From positions 1 through 56,362 of the forward strand of contig QWJF01000009.1 in assembly GCA_009391835.1 (NCBI GenBank): a stretch of 56,362 nt of DNA. Direction: 5' to 3'. This stretch comes from Chloroflexota bacterium. Lineage in GTDB: Bacteria > Chloroflexota > Anaerolineae > Anaerolineales > UBA11579. The notes beneath the pieces are model-generated. The model made no database searches. It saw nothing but the letters and a program-made list of their open reading frames with translations, and was not told the origin of the DNA. The position numbers and the translations under genes are program-made. Positions 6,844 to 17,128 of this stretch are shown in pieces (the stretch's first letter is position 1; each line of letters opens with the position of its first letter).

Positions 6844-8364
6844 TCAGGGGATGGGCAGGTAAGCGATGCCGGAGAAGGAGGCGGTTAGCTTGGCGACCGC
6901 CGGGCCAATCAGCGCAAAGAAAGGCTGAGGGTAGAGGCCGATCCAGAAGATGAGGACAAGAAGCGGGATGAGGATGGCCAATTCACGGGCCGACAGATCC
7001 TTAAGGCCCTCATTCTTTTTGTTGGTGACGGGGCCAAGGAAGAGCTTCTGGAACATAAAGAGCATGTAGACGGCGGCGAGGATAACGCCCACGGCAGCCA
7101 GCCCGGCGAAGAGATAGGAGCCGTAGGGGCCATTGGCGACGCCCCCACCCCAAGCGCCCAACAGAATGGTGAATTCACCAACGAAACCGTTGAGGCCGGG
7201 AAGGCCCATTGAGGAAAGGGCAACGATCAGAGTAAGCACGGCGTAGACCGGCATGACCTTCCAGAGGCCGCCAAATTCGTCCATTTCGCGGGTGTGGCGG
7301 CGTTCATAGATGAAGCCGACGATAAGGAAGAGGGCGCCGGTGCTGATACCGTGGTTGACCATCTGAAGGATGGCGCCGGAAATGCCCTGTTGATTGAGAG
7401 CGAAAAGACCGAGGACGACGAAACCCAGATGGGAGATGGAGGAATAGGCAACCAGTTTCTTGACGTCGCTTTGGGGATAGGAGACGATGGCGCCGTAGAT
7501 GATGCCAATAACGGCGAGAACGCCCATCACGGGGGCCAACTGGACGGAGGTCTGGGGGAAGAGCTGCAGGTTGAAGCGCAGGAAGCCGTAGGTGCCCATT
7601 TTGAGCAGCACACCCGCCAAGATTACGGAGCCAGCCGTAGGCGCCTGGACATGGGCATCCGGCAGCCAAGAATGAAGCGGCCACATGGGGACTTTAATGG
7701 CGAAGGCGGCGGCGAAAGCAATGAAGAGCCAATATTGAATGTCGGCAGGGATGCCGCCGATAGCGATCAAGTCTGGCAGGTAGAAGCTGCCCTGGTTGAT
7801 GCCCAGCCACAGGATGGCGAGCAGCATCAGGATTGAGCCGGCCATCGTATAGAGGAAGAATTTGATGGCGGCATACATTCGTTTGGGGCCGCCCCAGATG
7901 CCAATTAGGAAATACATGGGCACCAGGGTGAACTCCCAGAAAATGTAGAAGAGGAACAATTCCTGGGCGAGGAAGACGCCGAGCATGCCGACTTCGAGGA
8001 GCAGGAAGAAAAGCTGAAAATCGCGGACACGATCCTCAACGGCCCGCCAGGTGGAGAGGATGGCGATGGGCGTGAGAAAGGTGGTGAGGAGGACGAGCAG
8101 GATGCTGAGGCCATCCACACCAACGGCATAGCGAATATTCCAGCCGGCGACCTGAATCCAATCGCGAACCACGGTGAGCTGCAGATCAGGGTTGGCGGCA
8201 TCAAAGAGGCCGAGCACCCAAAGTGAGATGCCGAAAGTGATGAGGGCAGTGATCAGTGACACCCAACGAGCCAGGCTCTCACGCTCTTTTAGGAAGAGCA
8301 AGGCAAGAACACCCAGCAGCGGGAAGAAAATGACCAGATTTAGGGGTTGAAGTAAAAAGTCCAT
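6844..8364 (-). CDS. nuoM: NADH-quinone oxidoreductase subunit M
   Basis: This antiporter-like subunit of the complex I membrane arm is 506 residues long with about 14 transmembrane helices. The channel core reads AFAIKVPMWPLHSWLPDAHV with the conserved lysine, followed by KKLVAYSSISHLGFV. The glutamate of the helix-5 motif (FYIFWEFTLVPMYFLIG) is present. The ATG at 8364 is preferred because GAGG lies six bases upstream; an in-frame TTG at 8376, which would overlap the nuoL stop, has no ribosome-binding site. The gene lies between nuoL and nuoN in the operon. Confidence 0.95.
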   Translation of the reverse strand: MDFLLQPLNLVIFFPLLGVLALLFLKERESLARWVSLITALITFGISLWVLGLFDAANPDLQLTVVRDWIQVAGWNIRYAVGVDGLSILLVLLTTFLTPIAILSTWRAVEDRVRDFQLFFLLLEVGMLGVFLAQELFLFYIFWEFTLVPMYFLIGIWGGPKRMYAAIKFFLYTMAGSILMLLAILWLGINQGSFYLPDLIAIGGIPADIQYWLFIAFAAAFAIKVPMWPLHSWLPDAHVQAPTAGSVILAGVLLKMGTYGFLRFNLQLFPQTSVQLAPVMGVLAVIGIIYGAIVSYPQSDVKKLVAYSSISHLGFVVLGLFALNQQGISGAILQMVNHGISTGALFLIVGFIYERRHTREMDEFGGLWKVMPVYAVLTLIVALSSMGLPGLNGFVGEFTILLGAWGGGVANGPYGSYLFAGLAAVGVILAAVYMLFMFQKLFLGPVTNKKNEGLKDLSARELAILIPLLVLIFWIGLYPQPFFALIGPAVAKLTASFSGIAYLPIP

Positions 8365-8372
8365 AGAAATCC

Positions 8373-10454
8373 TCAACTAAAGAAAATCAAGTAAGCGAGC
8401 ATGGAAACCACGCCGAAGAAAACCATCAGCGCATAATTGCGAACATAACCGGTTTGGAGGATGCTGAGGCTGGAGGCCAAGCCACGGGCACCGGTGGCGA
8501 GGCCGTTGGCAAGGCCATCAATCACGCCGAGGTCCACGGGGTTTGCCAGGAAAACAGCCAAGCCACGGAAGCCGCGAGCAATCAAACTATCATGAACCCA
8601 ATCGTGCCAGAAACGCCAATCAACGACATCGGCCAAGAAGGCGGCAAAGCGCTGATAGGGACGGATGATGAGCCAGCCATAAAACTCGTCCACCCACCAT
8701 TTGTTTTGGAGGGCGGTGAAGAGGCTACCGAGGCGCTTAGCGAGCGGGTCGGCGGCTTTGGCTTTGAGAGGCTCGCGCCCGTACAGCGTCCAGGCCAGAT
8801 AGATGGCGAGGAGGGCAAGCAGGGTGGAGGTGAGGGCCACGGTGAGATTGAATTCGGTGGCATGCGCAAATTCGTGGCCGAGGGTGTGTTCGAGCCAATT
8901 GGTGAGGCCATGCAGTCCGGGGAAATTAATTAAGCCACCCAGGATTGAGAGGCCAGCGAGGACAATGAGGGGCCAGGTCATGATTGGGGGGCTCTCCACG
9001 GCCTCTTCGGCAGCGTGGGAGCGGGGCTCGCCAAAGAAGACGAGCAAAACCTGGCGACCCATGTAGAAGGCAGTCAGGAAGGCGGCGGCGGTTAACAAAG
9101 CGTAGACCAGCGGATTGGCGTGCAGCGCATCGGTAAGGATCTCGTCTTTGGAGAAGAAGCCGGCGAGCGGGGGCAGGCCAGCCAGGGCGAGCGCGCCGAT
9201 GAGGTAGACGCGATAGGTAGTGGGAATGACTTTGCGCAAGCCCCCCATAATGCGCATGTCCTGAGGGTCGAAGGCATGACCCTTTTTGGGCTCTTCGTGG
9301 TGCTGCTCGTGATCGCCATCAATGGGATGATGAGCGCGCTCGAGAGCCAAGATCACTGAACCGGAGCCAAGGAAGAGCAAGGCTTTGAAGAAAGCGTGGG
9401 TTACAAGGTGGAACATGCCCGCCACGAAAGCACCGAGGCCAACGGCGGCAACCATGAAACCAAGCTGGCTGATGGTGGAATAGGCGAGGACTTTTTTAAT
9501 ATCGTTCTGGCCGACAGCGATGGTGGCGGCGAACAGGGCAGTGAGCGCGCCGACCACGGCGACCGTGGTTTGGGCGGCGGGGGCCAAGCTATAGAGTGGA
9601 GCCGAGCGGGCGACGAGGTAGACGCCAGCGGTGACCATCGTGGCGGCATGGATGAGGGCGGAGACAGGCGTGGGGCCCGCCATCGCGTCGGGCAGCCAGA
9701 CGTAAAGCGGAAGCTGGGCCGACTTGCCCGCTACGCCAATTAGCATGAAGAGGGTGATGGCAAGAATGTAACTGGGGTTGATAAATTCGGCGCGGGCAAA
9801 AACCGTATCGAAGCTGAGCGAGCCCATCAGGGTAAAGATGGCGAACATGGCTAACAGAAGGCCGAGGTCCCCCACCCTATTGGCGATGAAGGCTTTCTTG
9901 GCGGCGTTAGAATTCTCCATTCCGCTGCTGCCATCGGGGTTCTTGTTGAACCAGAAACCGATGAGCAGGAAGGAGCAGAGGCCGACGCCCTCCCAACCGA
10001 CGAAGAGCATCAGGTAGCTATCGCCACTGACCAGGATCATCATGGCGGCGATGAATAAGTTCAGGTAAATGAAGAAGCGCTGGTAAGCCGCGGGATCGCC
10101 CTTGTAGCGCACGTCGTAATGCATGTATCCGGCAGCATAAATATGGATGAGGGTACCGACGCCGGAGACGACCAGCATCATCGTGACAGATAGCGTATCC
10201 ACGCGGAAGGCCCAGGGCACCTGGAGAGCGCCGATGTTGATCCACTCCGCGAATTTGACGATATGGGCTTCGGGGTGAGCGCTGAGGGAGAGCCACTGAA
10301 GGACAGACACCACAAAGGCGCCGCCAGAGGCGAGAAAGGCAACGAGGGAGCTGCCGCGCTCACCGAGGCGTTTGCCGATGAGGATGTTCAGCAGCAAGCC
10401 AAGGACGGGTAGAAAAACGATCCAGGGGACAAGGTCGAAATAATTCACGATCAA
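8373..10454 (-). CDS. nuoL: NADH-quinone oxidoreductase subunit L
   Basis: This is the distal antiporter-like subunit with the long lateral helix. The 693-residue length fits NuoL with its C-terminal amphipathic helix HL and extra transmembrane helix. The pumping residues are visible: Glu155 in [16 protein letters not shown], Lys244 in [19 protein letters not shown] and Lys320/321 in [13 protein letters not shown]. An unusual His-rich loop, residues 375-393, lies between membrane helices just before the segment [14 protein letters not shown]; it could bind metal or simply be a charged loop. Its start overlaps the nuoK stop by four bases (ATGA), indicating coupling. Confidence 0.95.
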   Translation of the reverse strand: MIVNYFDLVPWIVFLPVLGLLLNILIGKRLGERGSSLVAFLASGGAFVVSVLQWLSLSAHPEAHIVKFAEWINIGALQVPWAFRVDTLSVTMMLVVSGVGTLIHIYAAGYMHYDVRYKGDPAAYQRFFIYLNLFIAAMMILVSGDSYLMLFVGWEGVGLCSFLLIGFWFNKNPDGSSGMENSNAAKKAFIANRVGDLGLLLAMFAIFTLMGSLSFDTVFARAEFINPSYILAITLFMLIGVAGKSAQLPLYVWLPDAMAGPTPVSALIHAATMVTAGVYLVARSAPLYSLAPAAQTTVAVVGALTALFAATIAVGQNDIKKVLAYSTISQLGFMVAAVGLGAFVAGMFHLVTHAFFKALLFLGSGSVILALERAHHPIDGDHEQHHEEPKKGHAFDPQDMRIMGGLRKVIPTTYRVYLIGALALAGLPPLAGFFSKDEILTDALHANPLVYALLTAAAFLTAFYMGRQVLLVFFGEPRSHAAEEAVESPPIMTWPLIVLAGLSILGGLINFPGLHGLTNWLEHTLGHEFAHATEFNLTVALTSTLLALLAIYLAWTLYGREPLKAKAADPLAKRLGSLFTALQNKWWVDEFYGWLIIRPYQRFAAFLADVVDWRFWHDWVHDSLIARGFRGLAVFLANPVDLGVIDGLANGLATGARGLASSLSILQTGYVRNYALMVFFGVVSMLAYLIFFS

Positions 10455-10753
10455 CCCTTCATGCTGCTTAGCTCATCGATATCGATGCTGTGCTTGGTGC
10501 GGAAAATGGTAACGATCAGGGCCAGGCCAACGGCGACTTCGGCGGCGGCCACAGCGATGACGAAAAACACATAAATCTGGCCATCCAGGGATTCAAAGCT
10601 GCGGGCAAAGGCCACAAAGAGCAGGTTGGCGGCATTCAGCATGAGTTCGATGGACATGAAGATGATGATAGCGTTGCGGCGGATGAGCACGCCCAAAGCG
10701 CCGAGGGCAAAGAGGATGGCGGCGAGCGCCAGATAATAGCTGACAGGGACCAT
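10451..10753 (-). CDS. nuoK: NADH-quinone oxidoreductase subunit K
   Basis: NuoK is a three-helix subunit of the E-channel region of complex I. The 100-residue product has its three transmembrane segments at about 5-22, 28-48 and 60-82. The two conserved membrane glutamates are seen in [19 protein letters not shown] and [12 protein letters not shown]. One base separates it from nuoJ and it overlaps nuoL by four bases. Confidence 0.95.
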   Translation of the reverse strand: MVPVSYYLALAAILFALGALGVLIRRNAIIIFMSIELMLNAANLLFVAFARSFESLDGQIYVFFVIAVAAAEVAVGLALIVTIFRTKHSIDIDELSSMKG

Positions 10754-10754
10754 G

Positions 10755-11267
10755 CTAGTTGTTGGCCTTGGGTTTCTTGATTAGCACGATGACGCCGACC
10801 ATAGCAACCAGCAGCAAAATTGAGGTGACTTCAAAGGGAAGCAGATAGCGGCTAAAAAGAAGCTCGCCGATGGCCTCGGGGCTGGCATAGTCTGAGGCGA
10901 CGGGAGCCACCTGGCTGAGCAGGCGGCCGCGGCCAAATATGAGATAGATGCTTTCGACAAGGAGCACGAGGGTAAGGAGGATGGCGATGGGGCGCTGCCA
11001 ACCGCTCTTGTGGCTGGTAAGCAATTGCTCAGCCCCGAGGAGCATAATGACGAAGAGGAAGAGCACCATGATTGCGCCAGCATAGACGGCGACCTGAGCC
11101 ATCGCGATGAAAGGCGCGCCGAGAAGCAGGAAGAAAACGGCGACGGTAGCAAAGTTGAGGATCAGGAAGAGGGCCGAATAAACGGCGTTCTTGCTGAGCA
11201 ACATGCCGAGCGCGGCGCCAATGGCGACAGCGGCAAGCCCGAAGAAGAGGATTAGGTCGGCAGTCAT
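10755..11267 (-). CDS. nuoJ: NADH-quinone oxidoreductase subunit J
   Basis: NuoJ is a 170-residue subunit with five membrane helices that lies beside NuoK and NuoA in complex I and contributes to the proton path near the quinone site. Helix 3 carries [20 protein letters not shown], the conserved [16 protein letters not shown] signature that includes the pi-bulge. It lies 9 bases after nuoI and has no strong Shine-Dalgarno sequence (TAATCCCTGCCC precedes the ATG), so translation probably depends on coupling. Confidence 0.94.
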   Translation of the reverse strand: MTADLILFFGLAAVAIGAALGMLLSKNAVYSALFLILNFATVAVFFLLLGAPFIAMAQVAVYAGAIMVLFLFVIMLLGAEQLLTSHKSGWQRPIAILLTLVLLVESIYLIFGRGRLLSQVAPVASDYASPEAIGELLFSRYLLPFEVTSILLLVAMVGVIVLIKKPKANN

Positions 11268-11276
11268 GGGCAGGGA

Positions 11277-11783
11277 TTAATCCGGATCGACCATCACGGG
11301 AATAGAGCGATCAAACATCCCGGCAGGCACCTGCTGGGGCGTGGCTTGTCCGCTGGGGCCGACCGGGTTGAGGAGTTTTTCGCGTGTGTAGATGGATTGG
11401 GCGCGGTCGGTGAAGGAGAGCTCGTAGTTATCGCCGAGGATAATGGCTTCGGTGGGGCAAGCATCTTCGCAGTAGCCGCAGAAAATGCAACGCAGCATGT
11501 TGATTTCATAGGTGCTGGCGTAGCGCTCACCGGGGGAGAAGCGCTGCTCGTCTGTGTTCTCGGAGGCTTCGACGAAGATGGCGTCTGCCGGGCAAGCCGC
11601 GGCGCAAAGCGAACAACCGATGCATTTCTCGAGACCGTTCTCGTAGCGTTTGAGCTCGTGGCGGCCCTTGAAGCGACGACGCACGGGGCGTTTGACTTCA
11701 GGGTATTGAATCGTGACGGGGCCCTCAAACATGGATTTGAAGGTTGTCCACATCCCCTTAAGTATGGCGGAAAATCCGTTCAT
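11277..11783 (-). CDS. nuoI: NADH-quinone oxidoreductase subunit I
   Basis: NuoI (TYKY/23 kDa) holds clusters N6a and N6b, which pass electrons to N2 in NuoB. The 168-residue protein has two CxxCxxCxxxCP motifs: Cys54/57/60/64 and Cys99/102/105/109. The ATG at 11783 is chosen because AGGAG lies seven bases upstream; an in-frame TTG ten codons earlier would lie inside nuoH and has no such site. The C-terminus is extended beyond the ferredoxin fold and ends in a proline-rich stretch of about 30 residues. nuoH ends 10 bases upstream. Confidence 0.94.
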   Translation of the reverse strand: MNGFSAILKGMWTTFKSMFEGPVTIQYPEVKRPVRRRFKGRHELKRYENGLEKCIGCSLCAAACPADAIFVEASENTDEQRFSPGERYASTYEINMLRCIFCGYCEDACPTEAIILGDNYELSFTDRAQSIYTREKLLNPVGPSGQATPQQVPAGMFDRSIPVMVDPD

Positions 11784-11793
11784 CACAGCACTC

Positions 11794-12804
11794 CTACAAG
11801 CCGAAAACCACAATAATCACGGCCGTAACAAAGACGTTTAGGATGGATAAGGGCAGCAGAATCTTCCAACCGAAGGCCATCAGGCGATCATAGCGAAGGC
11901 GAGGAAGGGTAGCGCGTATCCAAATCATGAGCCCGAGGCTAAGGAAGACCTTCAGGAAAAGATACAAGGGGCCGAGGAGGGGATAGGTGTCTACGAAGGG
12001 GCCGCGATAGCCACCGAGGAAGAGAGTGGCGAAAATGGCGCTCACGGCGATCATCTTCATGTATTCGCCCATGAAGAAGAGCGAGAATTTCATGCCGGAA
12101 TATTCCGTATGGTAGCCGGCAGTGAGTTCCTGCTCGGCTTCGGGCATGTCGAAGGGGGCGCGGTTAACTTCGGCGAGCATCGCAATATAGAAAACAAGGG
12201 CAGCGATGGGTTGATAGAAGATAAACCAAACACCGCGCTGAGCCTCGATGATTTGGTTAAGGCTCATGGAGCCGGCCAGGAGGATGGGAACCACAAAGGC
12301 CAGGCCGAGCGAGAGTTCGTAGCTGAGCATCTGGGCCGAAGAGCGCAGGCCGCCCATCATGGCATATTTGTTATCCGACGACCAACCAGCCAAGACGATG
12401 CCGTAGACCGAGATGGAAGCGACCGAAAGCAAATACAGGATAGCGACGTTAATGTCGGTGAGGCCAAGAGCAATCTGGCGGCCGAAAAGCTCAATCGCGC
12501 CGCCCCAGGGCACCACGGCCATTATAATCAGGGCGGGAATCACGGTGAGGATGGGGGCCAGGATGAAGACAAATTTGTAGGCGTTGGCCGGAATGAGTTC
12601 TTCTTTGAATATCAGCTTAAGACCATCGGCGGCGGGTTGGAGGAAGCCGAAAGGGCCGGTGCGATTTGGGCCGATGCGCACTTGAATGAGTGCCAGCAAG
12701 CGGCGCTCATAGAAGGTGGTGTAAGCGAAGCCGGTGAGCAGTGCAAAGATAAGGATGGTGCTCTTGACAACCCACTCAATAAGCAGGGCAGTTTCGATCT
12801 GCAT
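11794..12804 (-). CDS. nuoH: NADH-quinone oxidoreductase subunit H
   Basis: NuoH forms the quinone-binding channel between the peripheral and membrane arms. The 336-residue protein has eight to nine helices and the family signatures ERRLLALIQVRIGPNRTGP (first cytoplasmic loop, contacting NuoB and NuoD) and EVNRAPFDMPEAEQELTAGY (acidic loop at the E-channel entrance). It starts in a TGATG overlap with the nuoG stop codon. Confidence 0.96.
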   Translation of the reverse strand: MQIETALLIEWVVKSTILIFALLTGFAYTTFYERRLLALIQVRIGPNRTGPFGFLQPAADGLKLIFKEELIPANAYKFVFILAPILTVIPALIIMAVVPWGGAIELFGRQIALGLTDINVAILYLLSVASISVYGIVLAGWSSDNKYAMMGGLRSSAQMLSYELSLGLAFVVPILLAGSMSLNQIIEAQRGVWFIFYQPIAALVFYIAMLAEVNRAPFDMPEAEQELTAGYHTEYSGMKFSLFFMGEYMKMIAVSAIFATLFLGGYRGPFVDTYPLLGPLYLFLKVFLSLGLMIWIRATLPRLRYDRLMAFGWKILLPLSILNVFVTAVIIVVFGL

Positions 12805-15344
12805 CAGGCGCCCACCTCAATCGGAGCAGGGCCGAAGATGTGCAGGCCGACACTGCGGGGGACAAGCACCACGCCTTTAGGCACGCGGTTGTCAATGCGG
12901 GCGGCGACGGGGGACTGCATGTTGTTGAGCTTGATAGTGGCCTGCGCACCCAATTCGAGGCCGAGCTTCTCTGCATCGGCGGGGGAGAGCACGATATGGG
13001 GCTGCTCCCAGTGTGTGGCAAGGATTTCGGAAGTAGTCACAGTGAGGCCAAGATCATAGAGGCGGGTGACGGGGACGGCGAGGAGGCCTTTGCGCTTCTC
13101 GGGGTCAGTGAGGGCTTCAAAGGAGAGGGCGGGGCTTTCGCCACGCTCCGCGCCGGAGGGTGGTTGAACGCCGAGACCCTGGGTGTTGTCGTAGGTGGTG
13201 CCACCGTAGTACAGGTCCTCGCGGCCAATGATGGGCCACTGCTCAAAGGTTTCGGCGAGCTTGCCGTAGGTCAAATCTTTGTAGGCAGGGAGCCTGGCAG
13301 CGAGTTGCTCAAAGGCCAGAGAGGCCAATTTGCTTTCCAATTCGAGGCCGAGGGCCAGGCCGATTTGTGCAGCAATCGCAAAGTCGGCGCGGGCACCCGG
13401 TCGGGGCGAAATGGCGGGGTAGAAGCGTTGAACACGGCGCTCGGCGTTGGTGTAGGTGCCTTCGCGCTCGGTGTAGGGGAGCACGGGCAGGACGACATCC
13501 GCCATTTGCGCAGTTTTGGTCAGGAAGAGTTCCTGCACGACGACAAATTCAGCAGCCTCGAAGGTTTCAGCGAGATCGGGGCGGTCGCCAACAGGATCGG
13601 CACCGACAATGTAGAGGTTGGGGGCGGCGGCCAGGTCATCGGCCAGGTTGACGGAGGTAGCGAAGCCAGCATCCCAGGCGCCCTGGGCATTGCCCTTATC
13701 CCACACGGCAACTAGGCCGTTGTTGGAGCGGCCAACGTGGCCGGTAGCGATGAGCAGGTTGGCGCAGGCCGAGGCGAGCGTGTGCGACCCGGCTACGTCC
13801 AGGCCTTCGCTGCCATAGAAGACAATGAGATTGGTCGCGGATTGGACATCCTCGGCAGCGGCTTTGACGGACTCATCGCGAAGGAGCTGTTTCACGGAGG
13901 CCGGTTGATCCGGGCGCTTGGGGGAGAAGCTATCCAGCATTGCGTGGACAACGGCAGCTTCCTGGCCATATTCATATCGAATCAAGCGATGGGCGACTTG
14001 ATCGAGCTTGGTGCGGCGGGGATTGGCGACTATGAGTTGTGCACCGCGCTCGGCAGCCTGTTTGATGCGCAGCCAATGCAAGGGCGCTTCCTCTTCTAGA
14101 TCGGAGGCGATGACCAGGACCACATCCCCGGCGCGGAGATCGGAGAGATTGGTGCCCTGCCCTACCCCGACCTGGGCGACCATTTCGCCGCCAGCCATCT
14201 GGCTATCCAAGAGGGCTTTGCCGCCGAGTTTGGCGGTGACTTGCTGAATGTTGAAGAAATCCTCATTGGTGAGGCGGCCGCCCGCCAATGCGGCAAATTT
14301 GCCCTTGGACTTTTTGAATTTATCGCCAACCAGTTGGAGGGCTTCATCCCAGGTGGCGGGCTCGAGGGCATCGCCCTTGCGGATGAGGGGCTGGGTGAGA
14401 CGATCCGGGGATTCAGTGTAGTGGTGGGCAAAACGGCCCTTATCGCAGATCCAAATTTCGTTGACCTGTTCATTTTGGCGGGGCATCACGCGCTTGATGA
14501 CTTCATCACCACCCGACTTGGCTTCGCGGCGGGTGTTCAAGGTGGTGTTGCAGCCCACCGAACAATGATTGCAAATGGAGGCATGGGATTGCAGTTCCCA
14601 GGGGCGGGCCTCAAAGCGAAAATCGGTGGTGGTGAGGGCGCCCACGGGACAGATATCCGTAGTGTTGCCCGACCAGTAGGAATCAAAGCCGGGATCGGAG
14701 AAGGTAATGATTTCGAGGGCGCGGCCGCGCTGCGAAAAGCCAATGACGGGGTCATCAACAATCTCGTCCTGGAAGCGGGTGCAGCGGGCGCATTGAATGC
14801 AGCGCTCGCGATCCAGGAAGATCAAATCGCCGAGGGGGACATTTTTGGCCAGATCAATTTTCTCATCGAAGATGAAGCGGCTTTGGCCAGGACCGTGCTC
14901 CATCGTGAGATTCTGAAGGGGGCATTCGCCACCCTTGTCGCAAATGGGGCAATCAAGGGGATGGGAGGTGAGGAGGAATTCGATAACTTCTTTACGGGCC
15001 TCGGTGACTTCTTCAGTGTAGCCGCGGACGACCATGCCTTTCGAAACGGGCACCGTGCAGCCGGTTTCCAGCTTGGGGCCGAAATTAATCTGGGGGCTGC
15101 CATCCTTATTGAGGAGGGGCTTGCCGCTGGCGCGATCTATGGCGGGACGGCCAATCTCGACCAAGCACATGCGGCACATGCCGACCGGTTCCATCTTGGG
15201 GTGATAACAAAAAACGGGAATATCGATGCCGGCTAGCTTGGCAGCGTTGACGACCAGCGTGCCCGCGGGAACACTGACCTCACGATTATCAATGGTGAGG
15301 TTAATCAGGTTTTCCGCAACGGCTACAGCGATTTTTTCAGTCAT
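12804..15344 (-). CDS. nuoG: NADH-quinone oxidoreductase subunit G
   Basis: NuoG carries most of the iron-sulfur wire in the peripheral arm. In the 846-residue product the N-terminal ligands are visible in order: [2Fe-2S] N1b Cys46/57/60/96; N5 with His128 and Cys132/135/141; N4 with Cys182/185/188 and Cys232; and a further CxxCxxxC set at Cys258/261/265 with Cys300, which corresponds to the off-path N7 cluster that only some bacteria keep. A molybdopterin-oxidoreductase-like domain without cofactor follows, and the end has a MopB-type beta-barrel domain. The gene is one base after nuoF and overlaps nuoH by one base. Confidence 0.96.
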   Translation of the reverse strand: MTEKIAVAVAENLINLTIDNREVSVPAGTLVVNAAKLAGIDIPVFCYHPKMEPVGMCRMCLVEIGRPAIDRASGKPLLNKDGSPQINFGPKLETGCTVPVSKGMVVRGYTEEVTEARKEVIEFLLTSHPLDCPICDKGGECPLQNLTMEHGPGQSRFIFDEKIDLAKNVPLGDLIFLDRERCIQCARCTRFQDEIVDDPVIGFSQRGRALEIITFSDPGFDSYWSGNTTDICPVGALTTTDFRFEARPWELQSHASICNHCSVGCNTTLNTRREAKSGGDEVIKRVMPRQNEQVNEIWICDKGRFAHHYTESPDRLTQPLIRKGDALEPATWDEALQLVGDKFKKSKGKFAALAGGRLTNEDFFNIQQVTAKLGGKALLDSQMAGGEMVAQVGVGQGTNLSDLRAGDVVLVIASDLEEEAPLHWLRIKQAAERGAQLIVANPRRTKLDQVAHRLIRYEYGQEAAVVHAMLDSFSPKRPDQPASVKQLLRDESVKAAAEDVQSATNLIVFYGSEGLDVAGSHTLASACANLLIATGHVGRSNNGLVAVWDKGNAQGAWDAGFATSVNLADDLAAAPNLYIVGADPVGDRPDLAETFEAAEFVVVQELFLTKTAQMADVVLPVLPYTEREGTYTNAERRVQRFYPAISPRPGARADFAIAAQIGLALGLELESKLASLAFEQLAARLPAYKDLTYGKLAETFEQWPIIGREDLYYGGTTYDNTQGLGVQPPSGAERGESPALSFEALTDPEKRKGLLAVPVTRLYDLGLTVTTSEILATHWEQPHIVLSPADAEKLGLELGAQATIKLNNMQSPVAARIDNRVPKGVVLVPRSVGLHIFGPAPIEVGA

Positions 15345-15345
15345 G

Positions 15346-16629
15346 CTAGAGGCTCAATTTCACTTCGGTTTTGGGGCGAGATTGCGGGACGCGTGTCTCA
15401 AAATCTTCGCGGAAGCGCTCAATGCTGGAGGTGACGGCTTCGGTGGCGAAATCGCCGAGTGCGCAAAGGCATTTGCCCTTGATGTTGGTGGCTACATCGT
15501 TGAGGAGGAGCACATCATCCCAAACGGCTTCGCCGTGGTGGATGCGCTCTGTAATGTTCTTCATCCAATAGGTGCCTTCCCGGCAGGGAGTGCATTTACC
15601 GCAGGATTCGTGCTCGAAGAAGTGGACGGTTTTGTTAATCAGCCAATCCATGCTGACCGAATCATCAATCACGATAATGGAGGCCGAGCCAAGCATGGCG
15701 CCTACGTTGGGGACGTTCTCGTAATCCATCTGGGTATCCAACGCTACGTCATTGGCAACGATGAGCGAGGACGAGGCGCCAGCGGGCATGATGGCTTTGA
15801 TGCTGCGGCCCTCACGCAGGCCGCCGCCGTGCTCGAAAATGAGTTCGCGGAAGGTGGTGCCGAGGGGCAACTCGTAGTTGCCAGGTTTCATGACATTGCC
15901 ACTGAGGCTAAAAATCTTGGTGCCGGGGCTCTTTTCGGTGCCGAAGCCACGATACCACTTGGCGCCCTTTTCAAGGATGAGGGGCACATTGGCCAGGGTC
16001 TCGACATTGTTCACCACGGTGGGCTTACCGAAGAGGCCGAAGGAGGGCGGGAAAGGCGGGCGCAGCCGGGGCTGGCCGAGCTTGCCCTCGAGCGATTCGA
16101 GCATTGCGGTTTCTTCGCCGCAGATGTAGGCGCCAGCGCCCAAATGGGTATGAATACGCAAGCTGTACTCGGTACCGAAGAGTTGATCGCCGAGTAATTT
16201 CTCTTTATGCAATTTGGTGATGTGCTTGTCGAGTTCGTGCGCCAAATCCCAGAATTCGCCGCGCAGGTAAATATAGGCATCGTTGCAGCCGACGGCGTAG
16301 GCGCAGAGCATAACGCCTTCGAGGAACTGATAGGGATTGGATTCCATCAATTCGCGATCTTTGAAGGTGCCGGGTTCGGATTCGTCGGCGTTGACGGCAA
16401 CATAATGCGGCCAATTGTTCTTGTCCATGAAGCGCCATTTGAGGCCGGTGGGGAAACCTGCGCCGCCGCGGCCGCGTAATCCCGAATCAAAAACGATATC
16501 GGTGACCTCTTCGGGATTTAATTTGGTGACAGCGCGCTCAAACGCAGAGAAGCCGCTCCCCTTGCGATAGGTGGGGAGTTTGCTAATCTCTTTATTGTCG
16601 CGGTGGCGGAGAAGAATGTGTTCAGCCAC
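15346..16629 (-). CDS. nuoF: NADH-quinone oxidoreductase subunit F
   Basis: NuoF is the NADH-oxidising flavoprotein of complex I. The 427-residue protein has the FMN/NADH-binding segment GLRGRGGAGFPTGLKW (about 50-65), the NADH-binding region around NADESEPGTFKDR, the SLBB domain, and the N3 cluster ligands Cys343/346/349 (ESCGKCTPCREG) with a fourth in CLCALGDF (387-389). The start is a GTG overlapping the nuoE stop by eight bases, with AAGGA nine bases upstream. An ATG 26 codons earlier lies deep in nuoE and would add a non-homologous, Ser/Pro/Arg-rich leader, so it is rejected. Confidence 0.95.
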   Translation of the reverse strand: MAEHILLRHRDNKEISKLPTYRKGSGFSAFERAVTKLNPEEVTDIVFDSGLRGRGGAGFPTGLKWRFMDKNNWPHYVAVNADESEPGTFKDRELMESNPYQFLEGVMLCAYAVGCNDAYIYLRGEFWDLAHELDKHITKLHKEKLLGDQLFGTEYSLRIHTHLGAGAYICGEETAMLESLEGKLGQPRLRPPFPPSFGLFGKPTVVNNVETLANVPLILEKGAKWYRGFGTEKSPGTKIFSLSGNVMKPGNYELPLGTTFRELIFEHGGGLREGRSIKAIMPAGASSSLIVANDVALDTQMDYENVPNVGAMLGSASIIVIDDSVSMDWLINKTVHFFEHESCGKCTPCREGTYWMKNITERIHHGEAVWDDVLLLNDVATNIKGKCLCALGDFATEAVTSSIERFREDFETRVPQSRPKTEVKLSL

Positions 16630-17128
16630 TGGCTTTTTCCTTGCGCCAGCCATCGACCAGCTTGACGGCAGATTTGACGGTTTGAACCTCGTGATAGGCG
16701 ATGCCATCGTAGGACTGCACCTGGAACATGGGGGCCTTATCGCAGGCGGCCAGGCACATAACGGCCTCCACGGTTACTACGCCGTCTGGGGTGGTTTCGC
16801 CGGGTTTTACGCCCAAATGATCGCAAAGGCCATCCAGGAAATCGTCGGCGCCGCGCAGCGCGCAGGGCAGATCGTTGCAGACCTGAATGCGGTAGCGGCC
16901 CGCCTGTTCGTCGTGGTAGAGGGTGTAGAAACCGACAATGGAGGCGACATCGGTAGTGGAGATGGCGAGGAGCTCGGCAATATCATCCATATCCTGCGTG
17001 GAGACGTAGCCATCCTCGCGCTGAGCGATGTAGAGCAGGGGCATGACGGCGGCGCGCTTCTGGGTTTCAGGATAGCGGGCGAGGACGTCCTCGATCTCTT
17101 TGCCGTACTGATCGCGCAGGTGGTTCAC
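16622..17128 (-). CDS. nuoE: NADH-quinone oxidoreductase subunit E
   Basis: NuoE (24 kDa subunit) binds the off-path [2Fe-2S] cluster N1a next to the FMN in NuoF. The 168-residue protein has a helical N-terminal domain and a thioredoxin-like ferredoxin domain with ligands Cys84 and Cys89 (VCNDLPCAL) and Cys125 and Cys129 (VMCLAACDKAP). The GTG start overlaps the nuoD stop in a GTGA arrangement. An upstream alternative start at 17254 would add 42 Arg/His-rich residues encoded inside nuoD and is very unlikely. Confidence 0.95.
   Translation of the reverse strand: MNHLRDQYGKEIEDVLARYPETQKRAAVMPLLYIAQREDGYVSTQDMDDIAELLAISTTDVASIVGFYTLYHDEQAGRYRIQVCNDLPCALRGADDFLDGLCDHLGVKPGETTPDGVVTVEAVMCLAACDKAPMFQVQSYDGIAYHEVQTVKSAVKLVDGWRKEKASG

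Noticed and set aside
5474-9743. Many long open frames opposite or out of phase with nuoL, nuoM and nuoN.
   Set aside because: They are by-products of high GC at third codon positions, biased to Arg/Ser/Pro or Gly/Glu, without ribosome-binding sites or family motifs.
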